52,722 bases of DNA from Enhygromyxa salina (GTDB taxonomy: Bacteria > Myxococcota_A > Polyangia > Nannocystales > Nannocystaceae), in the NCBI RefSeq assembly GCF_000737335.2, contig NZ_JMCC02000119.1:1-52722 (forward strand), given 5' to 3'. Of the stretch, positions 7,267 to 16,815 are shown one piece after another; the first letter of the stretch is position 1; each line of letters opens with the position of its first letter. A program made the translations under genes and the position numbers. The notes under the pieces were generated by a model. That model was not told where the DNA came from and did not search any database. It saw nothing but the letters and a program-made list of their open reading frames with translations.

Positions 7267-9465
7267 CTAGATCGCGGCGCGGGCGGTCTTTGGGAGCTCG
7301 TTCCAGCGCAGATAGATCTGCGCCATCTGGTACTCGAAGTCGCCCATCATCTGCTGCTCGAGGACCTTGGTCATGAGCTCGAGGCCGGCCGCCTGCCGAC
7401 CGTCTCGCCAGCGCGCGAGGCCCTCGTAGAAACAGGCTTCGGAGCGCTCGCGGGTGTCGCTGGCGGCCTGGGTGAGGTCCCCGTAGCTGAGCTGGCCGAG
7501 CGCGTGACGGGCCAGCTTGCGCTGCCACGGCTCGGCGGCTTCGTTGGCGGCGTAGCTGCCGAGGTAGTCGCTGGCGAGCGCGGGGGCGGGCTGTCCAAGC
7601 CGCGCGGCGAGGTCGAGGATCCACAGCGAGTAGTAGACCTCGAGCTCGGCACCGCTCGCGTCGCGGGCCAGGGCGGCAGCGAAGATCTCGGCGGCCTCGT
7701 CGAGGTGGGCGTGCAGCACCGTGAACATGAGCGGCTCGGTGTAGGCGTCCGCGCGATTGGGGGCGAGCCGCTGGGTGTCGCGGACGTCGCTCATCGCGAG
7801 GTCGATCTCGCCCAGGTAGAAGAACACCCGCGCGCGCCGTAGAGAAAATTCCGCGCGCAGCTGATCGGCGAGGCCGGCGTAGCTCAGCAGCGTGTTGAGC
7901 AGGCTCAGGGCCTCGCGCAGCTCGCTGACGCTGGCCTCGCGGTCACCGGCGAGGGCCTCGACCTCGGCGAGGCTCATGCGCGCGCTGATCTGCCAGTCGT
8001 AGCGGTCGAGCTGATCGCTGGAGCTGGCCGCGAGCTTCTCGAGCCGGCGCAGCTGGGCGCGCGCGTCGTCGAGCTGGCCGCGCCGCGTGGCGATCGTGCC
8101 AAGCAGGGACAGCGCGGCGGGCTCGGGGGTCAGCGCGATGGTCTGCTCGAGCAGCGCGGACGCACGATCGATGTGGCCGGCGTTGAACTCCGCCATCGCC
8201 ACGCTCATCCACGCGAACTCGATGCCGGGCGCGACCGGCCGCTGCGGCCAGGTGTGGGCGGCGCGGTCGTGGAAGTCCTCGACGCGCGCGAGCATCTGCT
8301 CCGTACCAGCGGCCCCAGACTCTGCGCGGACCTCGAGCGCGAACTGGTACAGCTGGGCGAGCTCCGACCAGGCTTGGTGGAGATCTTCGCGGTCCGTCGC
8401 GCGGGTCTTGCCCCCTAGCGCTCGCTCGTAGTGGATGATCGCGGCTTCGACATAGCTGCGCGAGCGCAGCGCCCGGCCCCGCGCGAGGTGAGCGGGCGGG
8501 TGATCGGGGAACCGCGCGAGGCTGCGAGCGGCGAGGTTGTCGACGATGCCCCAGGCCTGGTTGACGATCTCTTCGGGGAGCCGGTTGTCGGGCTCGGGGA
8601 CGAACTCGCGGGTGAGCTGATCCAGATCGGCGGGCGAGCGGTTGTCGATGTTCGCGGCGTCGCGGATCAGCTCGCGCAGGGCCTGGGTCGGGCCGTCGAT
8701 CTCGATCTTGTCCAGCGCCGCCACGGCCCCGTCGAGATCGTCGGCGCGCAGGTACAGGCGCGCCAACAAGTAGCCGGTGAAGGGCACGCGAGGATCGCTG
8801 ACGCTGGAGAAGCTGCCCTGGCGCTGGGCGTTGCGGTAGCGCTGGAGGTAGACGTTGGCGAGCTGATCGACGAGGAAGGGCGAGGGGAAGTGGGCCGTCA
8901 CGTCCTCGAGCAGGCGGTCGAGGTGATCGTCGAAGCTGGGATCGCTGCCGAACCCGCTGGTTCGTCCGATCCAGTCCTGCATCGCGGCGTAGCCTTGCTC
9001 TGCGTCGGCGCGACCCGAGCTGTCAGAGAACGCTTGAACGAGCGCGAGCGCGAGCAGGGCGGGGCGCTCGTCGCCCGCGCGGGCGACCCGCTGGTACACG
9101 CGCCCGGCCGCAGCGGCGAGCTGGGGATCGGGGCTGAGCCCGCGCAGCTCGGCGGCGACCCACAGCCCGCTGAGCTGCTCGAGCGCGTCGACGGCCTGGG
9201 TCAGCTGATCGCCCGACAGCGCGCGATCGAGGTAGCCGATCAAGTAGTCGCGCAGCTGCGCCCGCGCTGCCGGGCGGCCGACGTCATCGACGCTCAACAG
9301 CGCGTAGGCGTTGCGCGCGGCCGCGTAGTCATCGAGATCGTTGATCGTTTTGGGAGCGACGAGCAGCGGGGCGTTGCTGTCTGGACCCGTCGTCTTGGTG
9401 CAAGCCGGCGCACACACCAACAGGGGGACCAGCACAGCGAGGAGCGACACGGGGCGTGGAGCCAC
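7267..9465 (-). CDS. TPR-repeat lipoprotein
   Basis: This 732-residue protein starts with GTG and a lipoprotein signal peptide: a short basic start, the hydrophobic LLAVLVPLLV, then a lipobox-like CAPAC with the lipidated Cys at residue 22. The rest is helical and carries degenerate tetratricopeptide-like helix pairs with Ala, Leu, Tyr and Asp/Pro patterns, such as PPAHLARGRALRSRSYVEAA and ALSLLGTIATRRGQLDDA. It is probably a periplasmic, membrane-attached scaffold; no catalytic motif is visible. It lies 63 bases downstream of the FadL-like porin gene in the same direction and may share its transcript. Its stop codon abuts the family A inverted repeat, which could end the transcript. Confidence 0.88.
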   Translation of the reverse strand: MAPRPVSLLAVLVPLLVCAPACTKTTGPDSNAPLLVAPKTINDLDDYAAARNAYALLSVDDVGRPAARAQLRDYLIGYLDRALSGDQLTQAVDALEQLSGLWVAAELRGLSPDPQLAAAAGRVYQRVARAGDERPALLALALVQAFSDSSGRADAEQGYAAMQDWIGRTSGFGSDPSFDDHLDRLLEDVTAHFPSPFLVDQLANVYLQRYRNAQRQGSFSSVSDPRVPFTGYLLARLYLRADDLDGAVAALDKIEIDGPTQALRELIRDAANIDNRSPADLDQLTREFVPEPDNRLPEEIVNQAWGIVDNLAARSLARFPDHPPAHLARGRALRSRSYVEAAIIHYERALGGKTRATDREDLHQAWSELAQLYQFALEVRAESGAAGTEQMLARVEDFHDRAAHTWPQRPVAPGIEFAWMSVAMAEFNAGHIDRASALLEQTIALTPEPAALSLLGTIATRRGQLDDARAQLRRLEKLAASSSDQLDRYDWQISARMSLAEVEALAGDREASVSELREALSLLNTLLSYAGLADQLRAEFSLRRARVFFYLGEIDLAMSDVRDTQRLAPNRADAYTEPLMFTVLHAHLDEAAEIFAAALARDASGAELEVYYSLWILDLAARLGQPAPALASDYLGSYAANEAAEPWQRKLARHALGQLSYGDLTQAASDTRERSEACFYEGLARWRDGRQAAGLELMTKVLEQQMMGDFEYQMAQIYLRWNELPKTARAAI

Positions 9466-9528
9466 GGCGACAGTGTACGGAGTGGATCGGGGCGGGGCCA
9501 GGACCCGTTTTCAGCGGGGCAGATGTCG

Positions 9529-11349
9529 TCATTTGCGGTTCTTCGGCAGCTCACGGGCGCCGAACCCACGCTCGGACCAGCGCACGCCCAACATCACGGT
9601 GTGCACGGCTCCGGTGTACACGCCGGCGTTGGTTGGGAGCCCCCGACCTGCCAGCACCGAGTTGGCGGCGGGCGAGTTGAGGTCGGCCCCGCTGGCTTCG
9701 AATTCGATCGCGGCCGCGGGCGTGAACGCCGGGTCGTGACCGCCGGGGCCGACGCGGGTGGGAACCAAGAAGTCGACGCCATACCCAGGCACCAGCGACC
9801 ATGTGCCGTTGCGACCCGGCAGGTTGAAGCTGGTGCCGATCGTGGCGAGCAAGGTCCAGCCATCGCTGTTGGTCACGGTCAGCGCGCCGGGCCGCACACC
9901 CGGGGAGTTGAAGCCAACCCCGAGCAGCAGGTCCGCCCGTGGAACACATCGCAGGCGCTTGCCGGTCGCGGGATCGATCCCCTCGCTCCCGCTGCACAAC
10001 ACCTTGTAGTAGGGCAGGTTGGCGCCGATCAGATCGTCGAGGCGATAGCGGGCCCACAGCTCGGCGCCGAACAGATCCTTGAAGCCCCGGTAGATCGTGG
10101 TCTCTGGCAGCGTCGACGCGTCTTGATCGAGGCCAACCAGCTCGAGCGAGCGGCTGTCTCGGTTGTCGCAGCCTTTTGGCGTTCCGCCCGGGCAGCGGTC
10201 GATCCAATACAGGTTGGCGTCGAGCGCCCAGTTCCCGATCTCGCCAGCGGCGCCAACCGCCAGCTCTTGAGGGATCTGCTCGGACAAGGTCGCGTCGATC
10301 GAGGTCGCGCCCTCGCAAGCTGGGAGCCCGCTGTCAGCGTTGCTTCCCGTTGGCAGGCACACGGCGCTCGACCCGTTGAGGGTGATCGAGCCGCCCCCAA
10401 GCAGCGGCTGCGTGCGATAGCGCAGACCAAGCACGACGCGATCGCGAATGTCGAACGCGACCCCGAAGGTCACGGCGAGATCCAGGCGCGTCGAGGGGAG
10501 CTGGTTGAGCCCAAACCAACGCAGCCGCGAGCTTCCCCTGAAGCTCAGGCGCTCCGCGCAGGCGGCGTTCTCGACCGACGCGGACTGCGGGTCACAGCCG
10601 GTGTCCGCGTTGGCCCCGGTCAGCACCGAGTCGACGTCTCGCGCGAAGTAGGTGCGCTGGCGGGGCAGGTGCACGGTCGCGCCGATGCTCATGAAGTCGA
10701 GGGCGTTCCACGCCAGCGCGATGTCGAAGTCGGTGCGCATCTCGAGCATCCCGCCCTTGCGCAGCTGCGGGCAGATCCGCGAGCCATCGAGCGCGCAGCC
10801 GATGTCGGTCTCGGACACGAGGTGGTAGTCGAGGCTGGGATCGCTGTTGATGCGAAACCGCGAACCCAGCGTGTGGACGGCGACCCCGATCGCGATTGGA
10901 TCGAGCAGGAAGCTCGCGCCGATGAAGTAGTCCGCCGCCGGGTTGACGAGGTTGACGGGTCCCCCGAGCGCGTCGATCGGCTGGCCGTTGGTCGCGATCC
11001 CAAATCGACGGACCGAGAGGTGATCGACGCCAGCGCGCAGCGTGGTCTCGAAGCTCAAGCCGGGGAGCTGCCCGAGCATCGCGGGGTTGTGATAGATGCC
11101 CGTGACCGAAGCGGTCGCGGGTCCTTGCGCGTTGGGGCCGGCGAGCCGGTTCGCGACCCCCGGCGCCGCGTGGGCCTCATCGGTGACACCAAGCAGCGCG
11201 AGCCCGCACGCGAGGCCACACGCGAGGCCCGTGCCGCGCGCCCGCACGCGCCGTCGCGAACCACTGGCGCGGAGCGTGGAAGGTGGGCGGCCGATCTCGC
11301 TCGGGAGGCCGTGCGAGCGGCAGAGCATCGGCCCGCAGCATACCTCCAC
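9529..11349 (-). CDS. FadL/OmpP1/TodX-family outer-membrane protein
   Basis: The frame runs 606 residues. Members of this family are 14-stranded barrels that pass hydrophobic compounds through the outer membrane. The evidence is a cleavable signal peptide (ACGLACGLALLG...AHA/A), the family's NPA motif soon after the mature start (TGIYHNPAMLGQLPG), alternating polar/hydrophobic strands, and repeated Gly/aromatic turns through to a 150-residue C-terminal barrel part. The frame-limit start is GTG at 11349. A GTG at 11247 would give a more normal signal peptide (MRARGTGLACGL), and I prefer it on that ground, but neither start has a good ribosome site. The substrate is unknown. The TPR lipoprotein follows 63 bases downstream. 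Confidence 0.82.
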   Translation of the reverse strand: MEVCCGPMLCRSHGLPSEIGRPPSTLRASGSRRRVRARGTGLACGLACGLALLGVTDEAHAAPGVANRLAGPNAQGPATASVTGIYHNPAMLGQLPGLSFETTLRAGVDHLSVRRFGIATNGQPIDALGGPVNLVNPAADYFIGASFLLDPIAIGVAVHTLGSRFRINSDPSLDYHLVSETDIGCALDGSRICPQLRKGGMLEMRTDFDIALAWNALDFMSIGATVHLPRQRTYFARDVDSVLTGANADTGCDPQSASVENAACAERLSFRGSSRLRWFGLNQLPSTRLDLAVTFGVAFDIRDRVVLGLRYRTQPLLGGGSITLNGSSAVCLPTGSNADSGLPACEGATSIDATLSEQIPQELAVGAAGEIGNWALDANLYWIDRCPGGTPKGCDNRDSRSLELVGLDQDASTLPETTIYRGFKDLFGAELWARYRLDDLIGANLPYYKVLCSGSEGIDPATGKRLRCVPRADLLLGVGFNSPGVRPGALTVTNSDGWTLLATIGTSFNLPGRNGTWSLVPGYGVDFLVPTRVGPGGHDPAFTPAAAIEFEASGADLNSPAANSVLAGRGLPTNAGVYTGAVHTVMLGVRWSERGFGARELPKNRK

Positions 11350-11604
11350 AGCGCAGCTGCGCCGATTCGCGCGGTGCGCGAGCGGCCGCGATGCCCTGGC
11401 GCTCGGGTCCAGTTGGTGATCCTACGACCGCCAGATCGCGCCTGCGTGAGCTGACTGTCGGACCGATCAGGCTGATCACCCGTCTGGTCGGTGCCCACGT
11501 GAGCGGCGCTTAGTTGACCCTTCGCCGACCCTCGACCTAGGCTCAGGCTTGTCGCACGGCGCAGAACCGGCGATGAGAGCTGCGCAGGCAGTTCAGGAAA
11601 CGGC

Positions 11605-12129
11605 ATGAACAAGACGGCTCACCAGTTCGAGTGCCGAGACGACATCTGGAAGCGGGTCGAGGCGCTCGCCAAGCGTCGCGGCGTATCCACCGACGAAATC
11701 GTCCAGGCCGCGTTGATCCAGTTGTTCACGCGCAAAAAATCGCCCACTGCGGCGAGCGAAGCGAACACGCCCGCACCCGCGCCGCCGCCAGGTCCGCCTG
11801 GGGGGCGTGGCGGTCCACCGCGCCCGCGGGCTGCATCGGGTGGTCGTCCGACCTTGCCTCGCCCCGGCGCCCCGGCCAGGCCGAGCGGTCCACCCAGTGC
11901 TCCAGGCAGTGGGGGAACCCCCGGCAGCGGACCCAGTCGGTTGCCGCCACCTGGTGGCCGGCCGCCACCTCCAGGCACACCGCCGCCCTCATCCGCGCCG
12001 CAGGCCGGTGAGGACCGACCGCTCTATCTGTTCTTCGAGGGCAACTGGTACACGGTTGATCAAGAGCAGTTCGTGATCGGTCGCGGGAGCAAGTTCTCGG
12101 ATCTGCCGATCAAGGACGCCAACATTTAG
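11605..12129 (+). CDS. N-terminal part of an FHA-domain protein, cut by an in-frame TAG
   Basis: This is 174 residues from an ATG with AGGAAA about six bases upstream. Residues 1-45 form a short helical module (KRVEALAKRRGVSTDEIVQA), similar in pattern to ribbon-helix-helix or other small DNA-binding helices. About 90 residues of Pro/Gly/Arg-rich linker follow. The last 35 residues are the first strands of a forkhead-associated domain, with the expected GRG (VIGRGSKFSDLPIKDANI). Translation then meets TAG at 12127, exactly where the conserved FHA serine should be, and the rest of the domain continues in the same frame. FHA domains bind phosphothreonine. As it stands the product lacks the second half of the domain and would not fold normally. 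Confidence 0.8.
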   Translation: MNKTAHQFECRDDIWKRVEALAKRRGVSTDEIVQAALIQLFTRKKSPTAASEANTPAPAPPPGPPGGRGGPPRPRAASGGRPTLPRPGAPARPSGPPSAPGSGGTPGSGPSRLPPPGGRPPPPGTPPPSSAPQAGEDRPLYLFFEGNWYTVDQEQFVIGRGSKFSDLPIKDANI

Positions 12130-12303
12130 CGACGGCACTGCGCTGTCGTCCGACGCGGCGGCGAGTACTACATCAAGGATCTCGGCAGCACGAACGGGAT
12201 CGAGTTTGCCGGTGAGCGGGTGGATGATCACCACGTCGAAGAGGGCAACGTGTACTACCTCTGCGATCACGAGCTGCGGTTCTCTTTCCAAGCGCCGTAC
12301 TGA
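12130..12303 (+). pseudogene. In-frame remainder of the FHA domain beyond the amber codon
   Basis: Fifty-seven codons continue in the same frame directly after the TAG and end in TGA. They carry the rest of the domain: RRHCAVVRR, then YYIKDLGSTNG (the conserved STNG loop) and the last strands ending FSFQAPY. Together with the upstream part this makes one complete, well-conserved FHA domain, with no other frameshift or gap. There is no start codon or ribosome site of its own. Either the gene is a very recent pseudogene, the base is an error, or the codon is read through. Confidence 0.8.
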
Positions 12304-12351
12304 GCTGGTCGCGGGGGGTGTTCCCCGGGGTGCTCGGATCTCCTAGGCTGC

Positions 12352-15174
12352 GTGGCGCAGATGGGCAGCGATCCCCTCGAGCGACTGCGGCTCGCGCTCC
12401 GCGAGGCAGCGACTGATCAGTTCGCCGGCGTGCTCGCCGACGATCTGGGCGCGCGGCTGCGCGAGTCGACGGACCAACTGCTCACGGCCGGGGTGGGGGC
12501 GCAAGAGCGCGAGCTTCGGCATTTTCGAGGCGGGCTCGATCGCTTCGACGAGCGGGGCCGACAGGATCGCAGCCGCGTCGTCGCGCACGGGCTGCGGCTG
12601 TGCATGACGCTCACTGCTGTGCGCACGGACGCGTCCGAGGCCGCACAGCCTCGCTCGCGTCGGCGCAAGCAGGACCTCGGGCGGCGACTCGGAAAGTCCG
12701 GTGGGGCCACGAACGACAGCGCGGGGCCGGTCGAGGGCCAGGGTAGGGGAGCGGCGAGCGATGCCGTCGCCGCGCCCCCCGACGAATCGGCGGCCGAGAA
12801 GTCTGGCAGCAAGAAAGCGGCCGAGAAGTCTGGCAGCAAGAAGTCGGGCAGCAAGAAAGCTGGCAGCAAGAAGTCTGGCAGCAAGAAGTCGGGCAGCAAG
12901 AAAGCGGGCGGCAAGTCGAGCGCCAAGCCGACGCGAGGTTCACCAGATCCAACGACGCACGCGAACGCTGACCCGAAGCGAGGCGCCAAAAAACCGACGA
13001 CCTCGACACCCACGGCCACCTCGCTCTCTCCCACGCACGCCGTCGAGCTCGCGGCGCTGCAGGCCGCGGCGCAAGTGCGACAGGCGAGCGTCGAGGTACT
13101 CCCCGGCGTCGGCGGGCGGACCCGCGAGAAGCTGAGCGCCCGCGGCCTCGAGACGATCGAGGATCTCGCGTACCTGTTGCCGCTCGGCTACGAAGATCGC
13201 AGGCACACCACCTCGCTACAGGATGTAGAGGAGGGCGCGTCGGTGGTCGTGGATGGCGTGATCCGCAGCTTTCGCCAAGGTTGGTTTGGCGGCCGCTACT
13301 CGGCCACGCTGCGCCTCGAACAGACCCAAAAAAACGGCGCGCGGCTCGGGCTCGAGGCCAAGTGGTTTCACCCGGTCGGCGGCCTGGGCCAGCGCGTCAC
13401 CACGGGCACGCCGATCATCCTCGCGGGGGTCGTCAAGCACTTCCGCGGGAAGCTGAGCATGGTCCACCCAGACGTGCTCGACCCGGCGCTTGGCCTTGGC
13501 ATCGCGCTGCGCTACCCGATCGTCGAAGGCATCGGCCAGCGCACGCTGCAAAAGCTGTGTCGCGCGGCGATCGAGCGGCTCCACGCGGCCGAGCTGAGTG
13601 AGCCGCTGCCGGCCGAGCTCGTTCGCGCGCACGCGCTGCCGAGCCAGATCGACGCGCTGAGCATGCTCCACGATCCCCCCGAGGATCTGTCCGAGCCGGC
13701 GTTGCAAGCGTTGATGCGGCGCGACAGCCCGGCGCACCGTCGCTTGGCGTTCGAGGAGTTCTTCTTCTTGCAGCTCGGGTTGCTGCGCCAGCGCGGGGTC
13801 TATCGATCAACCCCCTGCGCGCTGCCGCCACTGGCCGCGGGCAGCTTCGATCGCGAGCGACTGCGGGCCTGCCTGCCGTTCGAGCCAACCGCGGCGCAGT
13901 GGCGGGTCGTCGCCGAGATCGAGCGTGACCTCGCGCGGGCCAAGCCGATGCTGCGGCTGGTCCAGGGTGACGTTGGATCCGGCAAGACCGCGGTCGCGTT
14001 CGCGGCGGCGCTGGCGGTGATCGACGCGGGGGCCCAGGCCGCCCTGATGGCTCCGACGGAGATCCTCGCCGAGCAGCACCGGACCAGCCTGGCGTCGTGG
14101 TGTGAGCTGGCTGGGGTCCGCGTGGGCTTGCTGACCGGGTCAACCCCGCGGGCCCAACGAGCCAGCTTGTTGGCGTTGCTCGGGGCGGGCGAGATCGATC
14201 TGTTGATCGGCACCCACGCGCTGCTGGTCGACGGCGTCGACTTCAGCCGGCTCGCGCTGGTCATCGTCGACGAGCAGCACCGGTTTGGGGTCGAGCAGCG
14301 CGGGGCTCTGCGGGGCAAGGGCGAGGCGCCGCACCTGATGGTCATGACCGCCACGCCGATCCCCCGCAGCCTGGCCCTGACCGCGTTCGGCGAGCTCGAC
14401 GTGTCGGTGATCGACGAGCTCCCGCCCGGTCGCGTCGCGCCGAAGACCAAGGTGTTCGCGGGGCCGCGCTCACTCGGCCGCGCGCGGGCGGCGTTGGTCG
14501 ATCGGGTCCGCGCGGGTGACAAGGCCTACGTGGTCGTCCCGCTCGTCGAGGCCAGCGAGGCGATCAACGCGTCGGACGTCGAGGCCACCGCCGCGGCGTT
14601 TCGCAAGCTGCTGCCCAAGCACGAGCTCGCGGTCGTCCATGGCCGGATGCTCGGTCGCGAGAAGGACGCGGTCATGCAGCGATTCCGCTCCGGCGAGGTC
14701 CAGGTGCTGGTGGCGACCACCGTGATCGAGGTGGGCGTCGACGTCCCCGACGCGCGGGCGATCTTGGTCGAGCACGCCGAGCGCTTCGGCCTCGCGCAGC
14801 TGCACCAGCTGCGCGGTCGCGTGGGTCGCTCGCCCGGGTACTCGGAGTGTCTGCTGCACACCGCGAACGAGCGCGGATCAGACGCGGGCGAGCGCCTGCA
14901 AGTGCTCGAGGCCAGCACCGATGGGTTTGTGGTGGCAGAGCGGGATCTGGAGCTGCGCGGGCCGGGTGAGGTGTTTGGCACCCGGCAGTCCGGCGTGCCT
15001 CGGCTGCGCTTCGCAAGCTTCTCGGGTGAGGGCATGAAGATGTTGGTCGCCGCGCGCGAGGCTGCGCTGGCGATCATCGAAGACGATCCCAACCTGGCCC
15101 GGCACCCGGTCCTGCGCATGGAGCTGCGCCTGCGCACGGGCGACGCGCAGCTGTGGGCGGGCGAGTCGGGCTGA
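12352..15174 (+). CDS. recG: ATP-dependent DNA helicase RecG with Lys-rich N-terminal extension
   Basis: RecG remodels stalled forks and branched DNA. The 940 residues are some 230 more than usual, all at the N-terminus. Residues 1-85 are helical and charged. Residues about 145-190 are a basic repeat built from SGSKK and SGSKKA units (15-bp DNA repeats). RecG proper begins near residue 240, with the wedge-domain region PLGYEDRR. The helicase motifs are complete: GDVGSGKT (Walker A, about 539), APTEILAEQH, DEQHRFGVEQR, MTATPIPRSLALT, ATTVIEVGVDVP and QLRGRVGRS. The start is GTG at 12352; an ATG three codons later is as likely, and neither has a strong ribosome site. It follows the broken FHA gene by 48 bases. 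Confidence 0.96.
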   Translation: MAQMGSDPLERLRLALREAATDQFAGVLADDLGARLRESTDQLLTAGVGAQERELRHFRGGLDRFDERGRQDRSRVVAHGLRLCMTLTAVRTDASEAAQPRSRRRKQDLGRRLGKSGGATNDSAGPVEGQGRGAASDAVAAPPDESAAEKSGSKKAAEKSGSKKSGSKKAGSKKSGSKKSGSKKAGGKSSAKPTRGSPDPTTHANADPKRGAKKPTTSTPTATSLSPTHAVELAALQAAAQVRQASVEVLPGVGGRTREKLSARGLETIEDLAYLLPLGYEDRRHTTSLQDVEEGASVVVDGVIRSFRQGWFGGRYSATLRLEQTQKNGARLGLEAKWFHPVGGLGQRVTTGTPIILAGVVKHFRGKLSMVHPDVLDPALGLGIALRYPIVEGIGQRTLQKLCRAAIERLHAAELSEPLPAELVRAHALPSQIDALSMLHDPPEDLSEPALQALMRRDSPAHRRLAFEEFFFLQLGLLRQRGVYRSTPCALPPLAAGSFDRERLRACLPFEPTAAQWRVVAEIERDLARAKPMLRLVQGDVGSGKTAVAFAAALAVIDAGAQAALMAPTEILAEQHRTSLASWCELAGVRVGLLTGSTPRAQRASLLALLGAGEIDLLIGTHALLVDGVDFSRLALVIVDEQHRFGVEQRGALRGKGEAPHLMVMTATPIPRSLALTAFGELDVSVIDELPPGRVAPKTKVFAGPRSLGRARAALVDRVRAGDKAYVVVPLVEASEAINASDVEATAAAFRKLLPKHELAVVHGRMLGREKDAVMQRFRSGEVQVLVATTVIEVGVDVPDARAILVEHAERFGLAQLHQLRGRVGRSPGYSECLLHTANERGSDAGERLQVLEASTDGFVVAERDLELRGPGEVFGTRQSGVPRLRFASFSGEGMKMLVAAREAALAIIEDDPNLARHPVLRMELRLRTGDAQLWAGESG

Positions 15175-15198
15175 TTGATCGGGCCCGGGCCGCTCGAC

Positions 15199-16815
15199 TC
15201 AGGGATTCGCCCCGTTGGCGATCCAGTCGCGGACCAGCGCGACGCTCTGATCGCCGAGCAGCGTCGGCGCGTTGCGGGGCATGTGGGTCTGCGTGACGCC
15301 GCCGTCGGTCATGGGCTCGCAGCTGGCCAGGACCTGGTACAGCCACGACGCCTCGGGATCGCCAGGCTCGATCAGCGCGCCGCCAGGGTTGCCAAGGACC
15401 TCGTGCTCGAGCAGCTCGGTGAGCAGATCGGGCGCCTGGAGGTTGAGCCCGGCGGCCTGACCCGAGACGCCGTGGCAGGCGTTGAACATGCACGATGGCT
15501 GAAACACGGCGGCGAACACGTTCTCCAGCGTGGGCGCGAGGACGGGCGCGACGCTGGGATCGTGATCGGTGCACTCTGGGATCGGCGGGATGCCCTCGTC
15601 GCCGCTGTCGGGCACCAGCAGCGGGCCATCGCGCTCGGCTTCGGTGGGCAGCCCGAGCGCAGGGTTCTTGGGGACCGCCAGGATCCCGCACGGACCCTCG
15701 TACTCGACCACGCCGTTCGCGTCGACGCCCACAGCCTGGGTCCCGCCGGTGACCGACAGATCCAGCAGGATCTTGGTCTCGGCCAGAGCCAGCATCACGC
15801 ACATTTCTTGGTCACCGATGCCCCAGCCAACGTTGACGTCGCGCCAGTTGTCGTAGCCGCAGGTGTAGCGCACCCCCTCGACCCCGGTCAGATCGAGGGG
15901 CGGATCGAACACGCCCCCGATCGCGCTGGCGTCGAAGCCGTCGACGGTGAACACGTCTTGGCCGTCGAGCGGCCCGCCCATGAAGCTCAGGTTGAAGTGG
16001 TTGCCGAGGTAGTGATAGTGCGGCAGCACGTAGTGCAGCTTCATGTCGAGCGGCGCCCCGGTTGCCTCGGCGTAGCGCTGACCAAAGTCGTTGCAGACCC
16101 CGGTGAACTTGCTGACCTCGCCCGCCGGGATGTCCAGGTCAATGTAGCTGGCCCGGATCGCCGCGAGCACGACGTCGACGTCCTTGGGGTGGATCACCTC
16201 GAGCGTCATGAACAGGTCGGTCGACACCGTGTCGGGCCCGACGTTGAGCATGTGCAGGTCGGCGATGACCTTGTGATTGGGCGGGATCTTGATGACCGCG
16301 CCCGCGCCCGTGCGCTGCTCTTCGACGAAGGACTGGGTCGACTGGGCGTAGAGCACGGTCCCGCCCGTGGCCGCGCCGAGCTCGTTGAAGCCGCGGTCGC
16401 TGCACTTGAAGTAGCCGTCTTCACCGGCGTACAGCTCGTTGGGGACCACGAACCAATTCGAGTGGTGGAAGTAGCCCAGGTTGCTCAGCGTGACCGCCTG
16501 AACGTAGAGCGGCGCCTCGTTGTCCAAGGTCCACTGCACGCAGGGCTCGGTCTCTTGGTAGGGCGAGAGCTCGCGGGTGCCGAACCGGTGGGTCAAGGTC
16601 GCGGACTCGAGGTCGCCGTCGCCGGTGTCGGTGCCGGTCTCCGTGTCGGTGCCGGTGTCGAGATCACCGTCGCCGTCGCCGTCACCGGCGTCGGTCTCGC
16701 CGTCGTTGGCGGTGTCATCGGCGTCGTCGCTCTTGCAGCCGGACGCAGCGAGCGTGGTGACGAGCAGGGCCAGGCACAGGGGGCCTCGAACATGGTGGAG
16801 CGTGCTGTCGTTCAT
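15199..16815 (-). CDS. Lipoprotein with copper type II monooxygenase-like domain and C-terminal cytochrome-like domain
   Basis: This is 538 residues from the ATG at 16815 (AGGACC just upstream). A lipoprotein signal ends in LAASGC. A Thr/Asp/Gly-rich linker with GDGDGDGD follows. The middle (about 70-390) resembles the copper type II ascorbate-dependent monooxygenase family seen in myxobacteria, with His-rich motifs such as GYFHHSNW and HYVLPHYHYLG that could bind copper. The last 110 residues look like a c-type cytochrome of the kind fused to oxidases, with FQPSCMFNACHG and a late HMP, but the Cys spacing is C-x4-CH rather than CxxCH. The substrate is unknown. The frame is open upstream of 16815 into the preceding gene, but the signal peptide fixes the start. 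Confidence 0.8.
   Translation of the reverse strand: MNDSTLHHVRGPLCLALLVTTLAASGCKSDDADDTANDGETDAGDGDGDGDLDTGTDTETGTDTGDGDLESATLTHRFGTRELSPYQETEPCVQWTLDNEAPLYVQAVTLSNLGYFHHSNWFVVPNELYAGEDGYFKCSDRGFNELGAATGGTVLYAQSTQSFVEEQRTGAGAVIKIPPNHKVIADLHMLNVGPDTVSTDLFMTLEVIHPKDVDVVLAAIRASYIDLDIPAGEVSKFTGVCNDFGQRYAEATGAPLDMKLHYVLPHYHYLGNHFNLSFMGGPLDGQDVFTVDGFDASAIGGVFDPPLDLTGVEGVRYTCGYDNWRDVNVGWGIGDQEMCVMLALAETKILLDLSVTGGTQAVGVDANGVVEYEGPCGILAVPKNPALGLPTEAERDGPLLVPDSGDEGIPPIPECTDHDPSVAPVLAPTLENVFAAVFQPSCMFNACHGVSGQAAGLNLQAPDLLTELLEHEVLGNPGGALIEPGDPEASWLYQVLASCEPMTDGGVTQTHMPRNAPTLLGDQSVALVRDWIANGANP

Noticed and set aside
8431..11454. A 1,007-codon open frame on the plus strand
   Set aside because: It is antisense to the TPR lipoprotein and the FadL-like gene, both of which have signal peptides and family features. 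It is a shadow.
12127..12129. Recoding of TAG as pyrrolysine or a genome-wide reassignment
   Set aside because: Several other genes in the window end in TAG, so reassignment is unlikely. The position is a conserved serine, and nothing in the window points to pyrrolysine genes.
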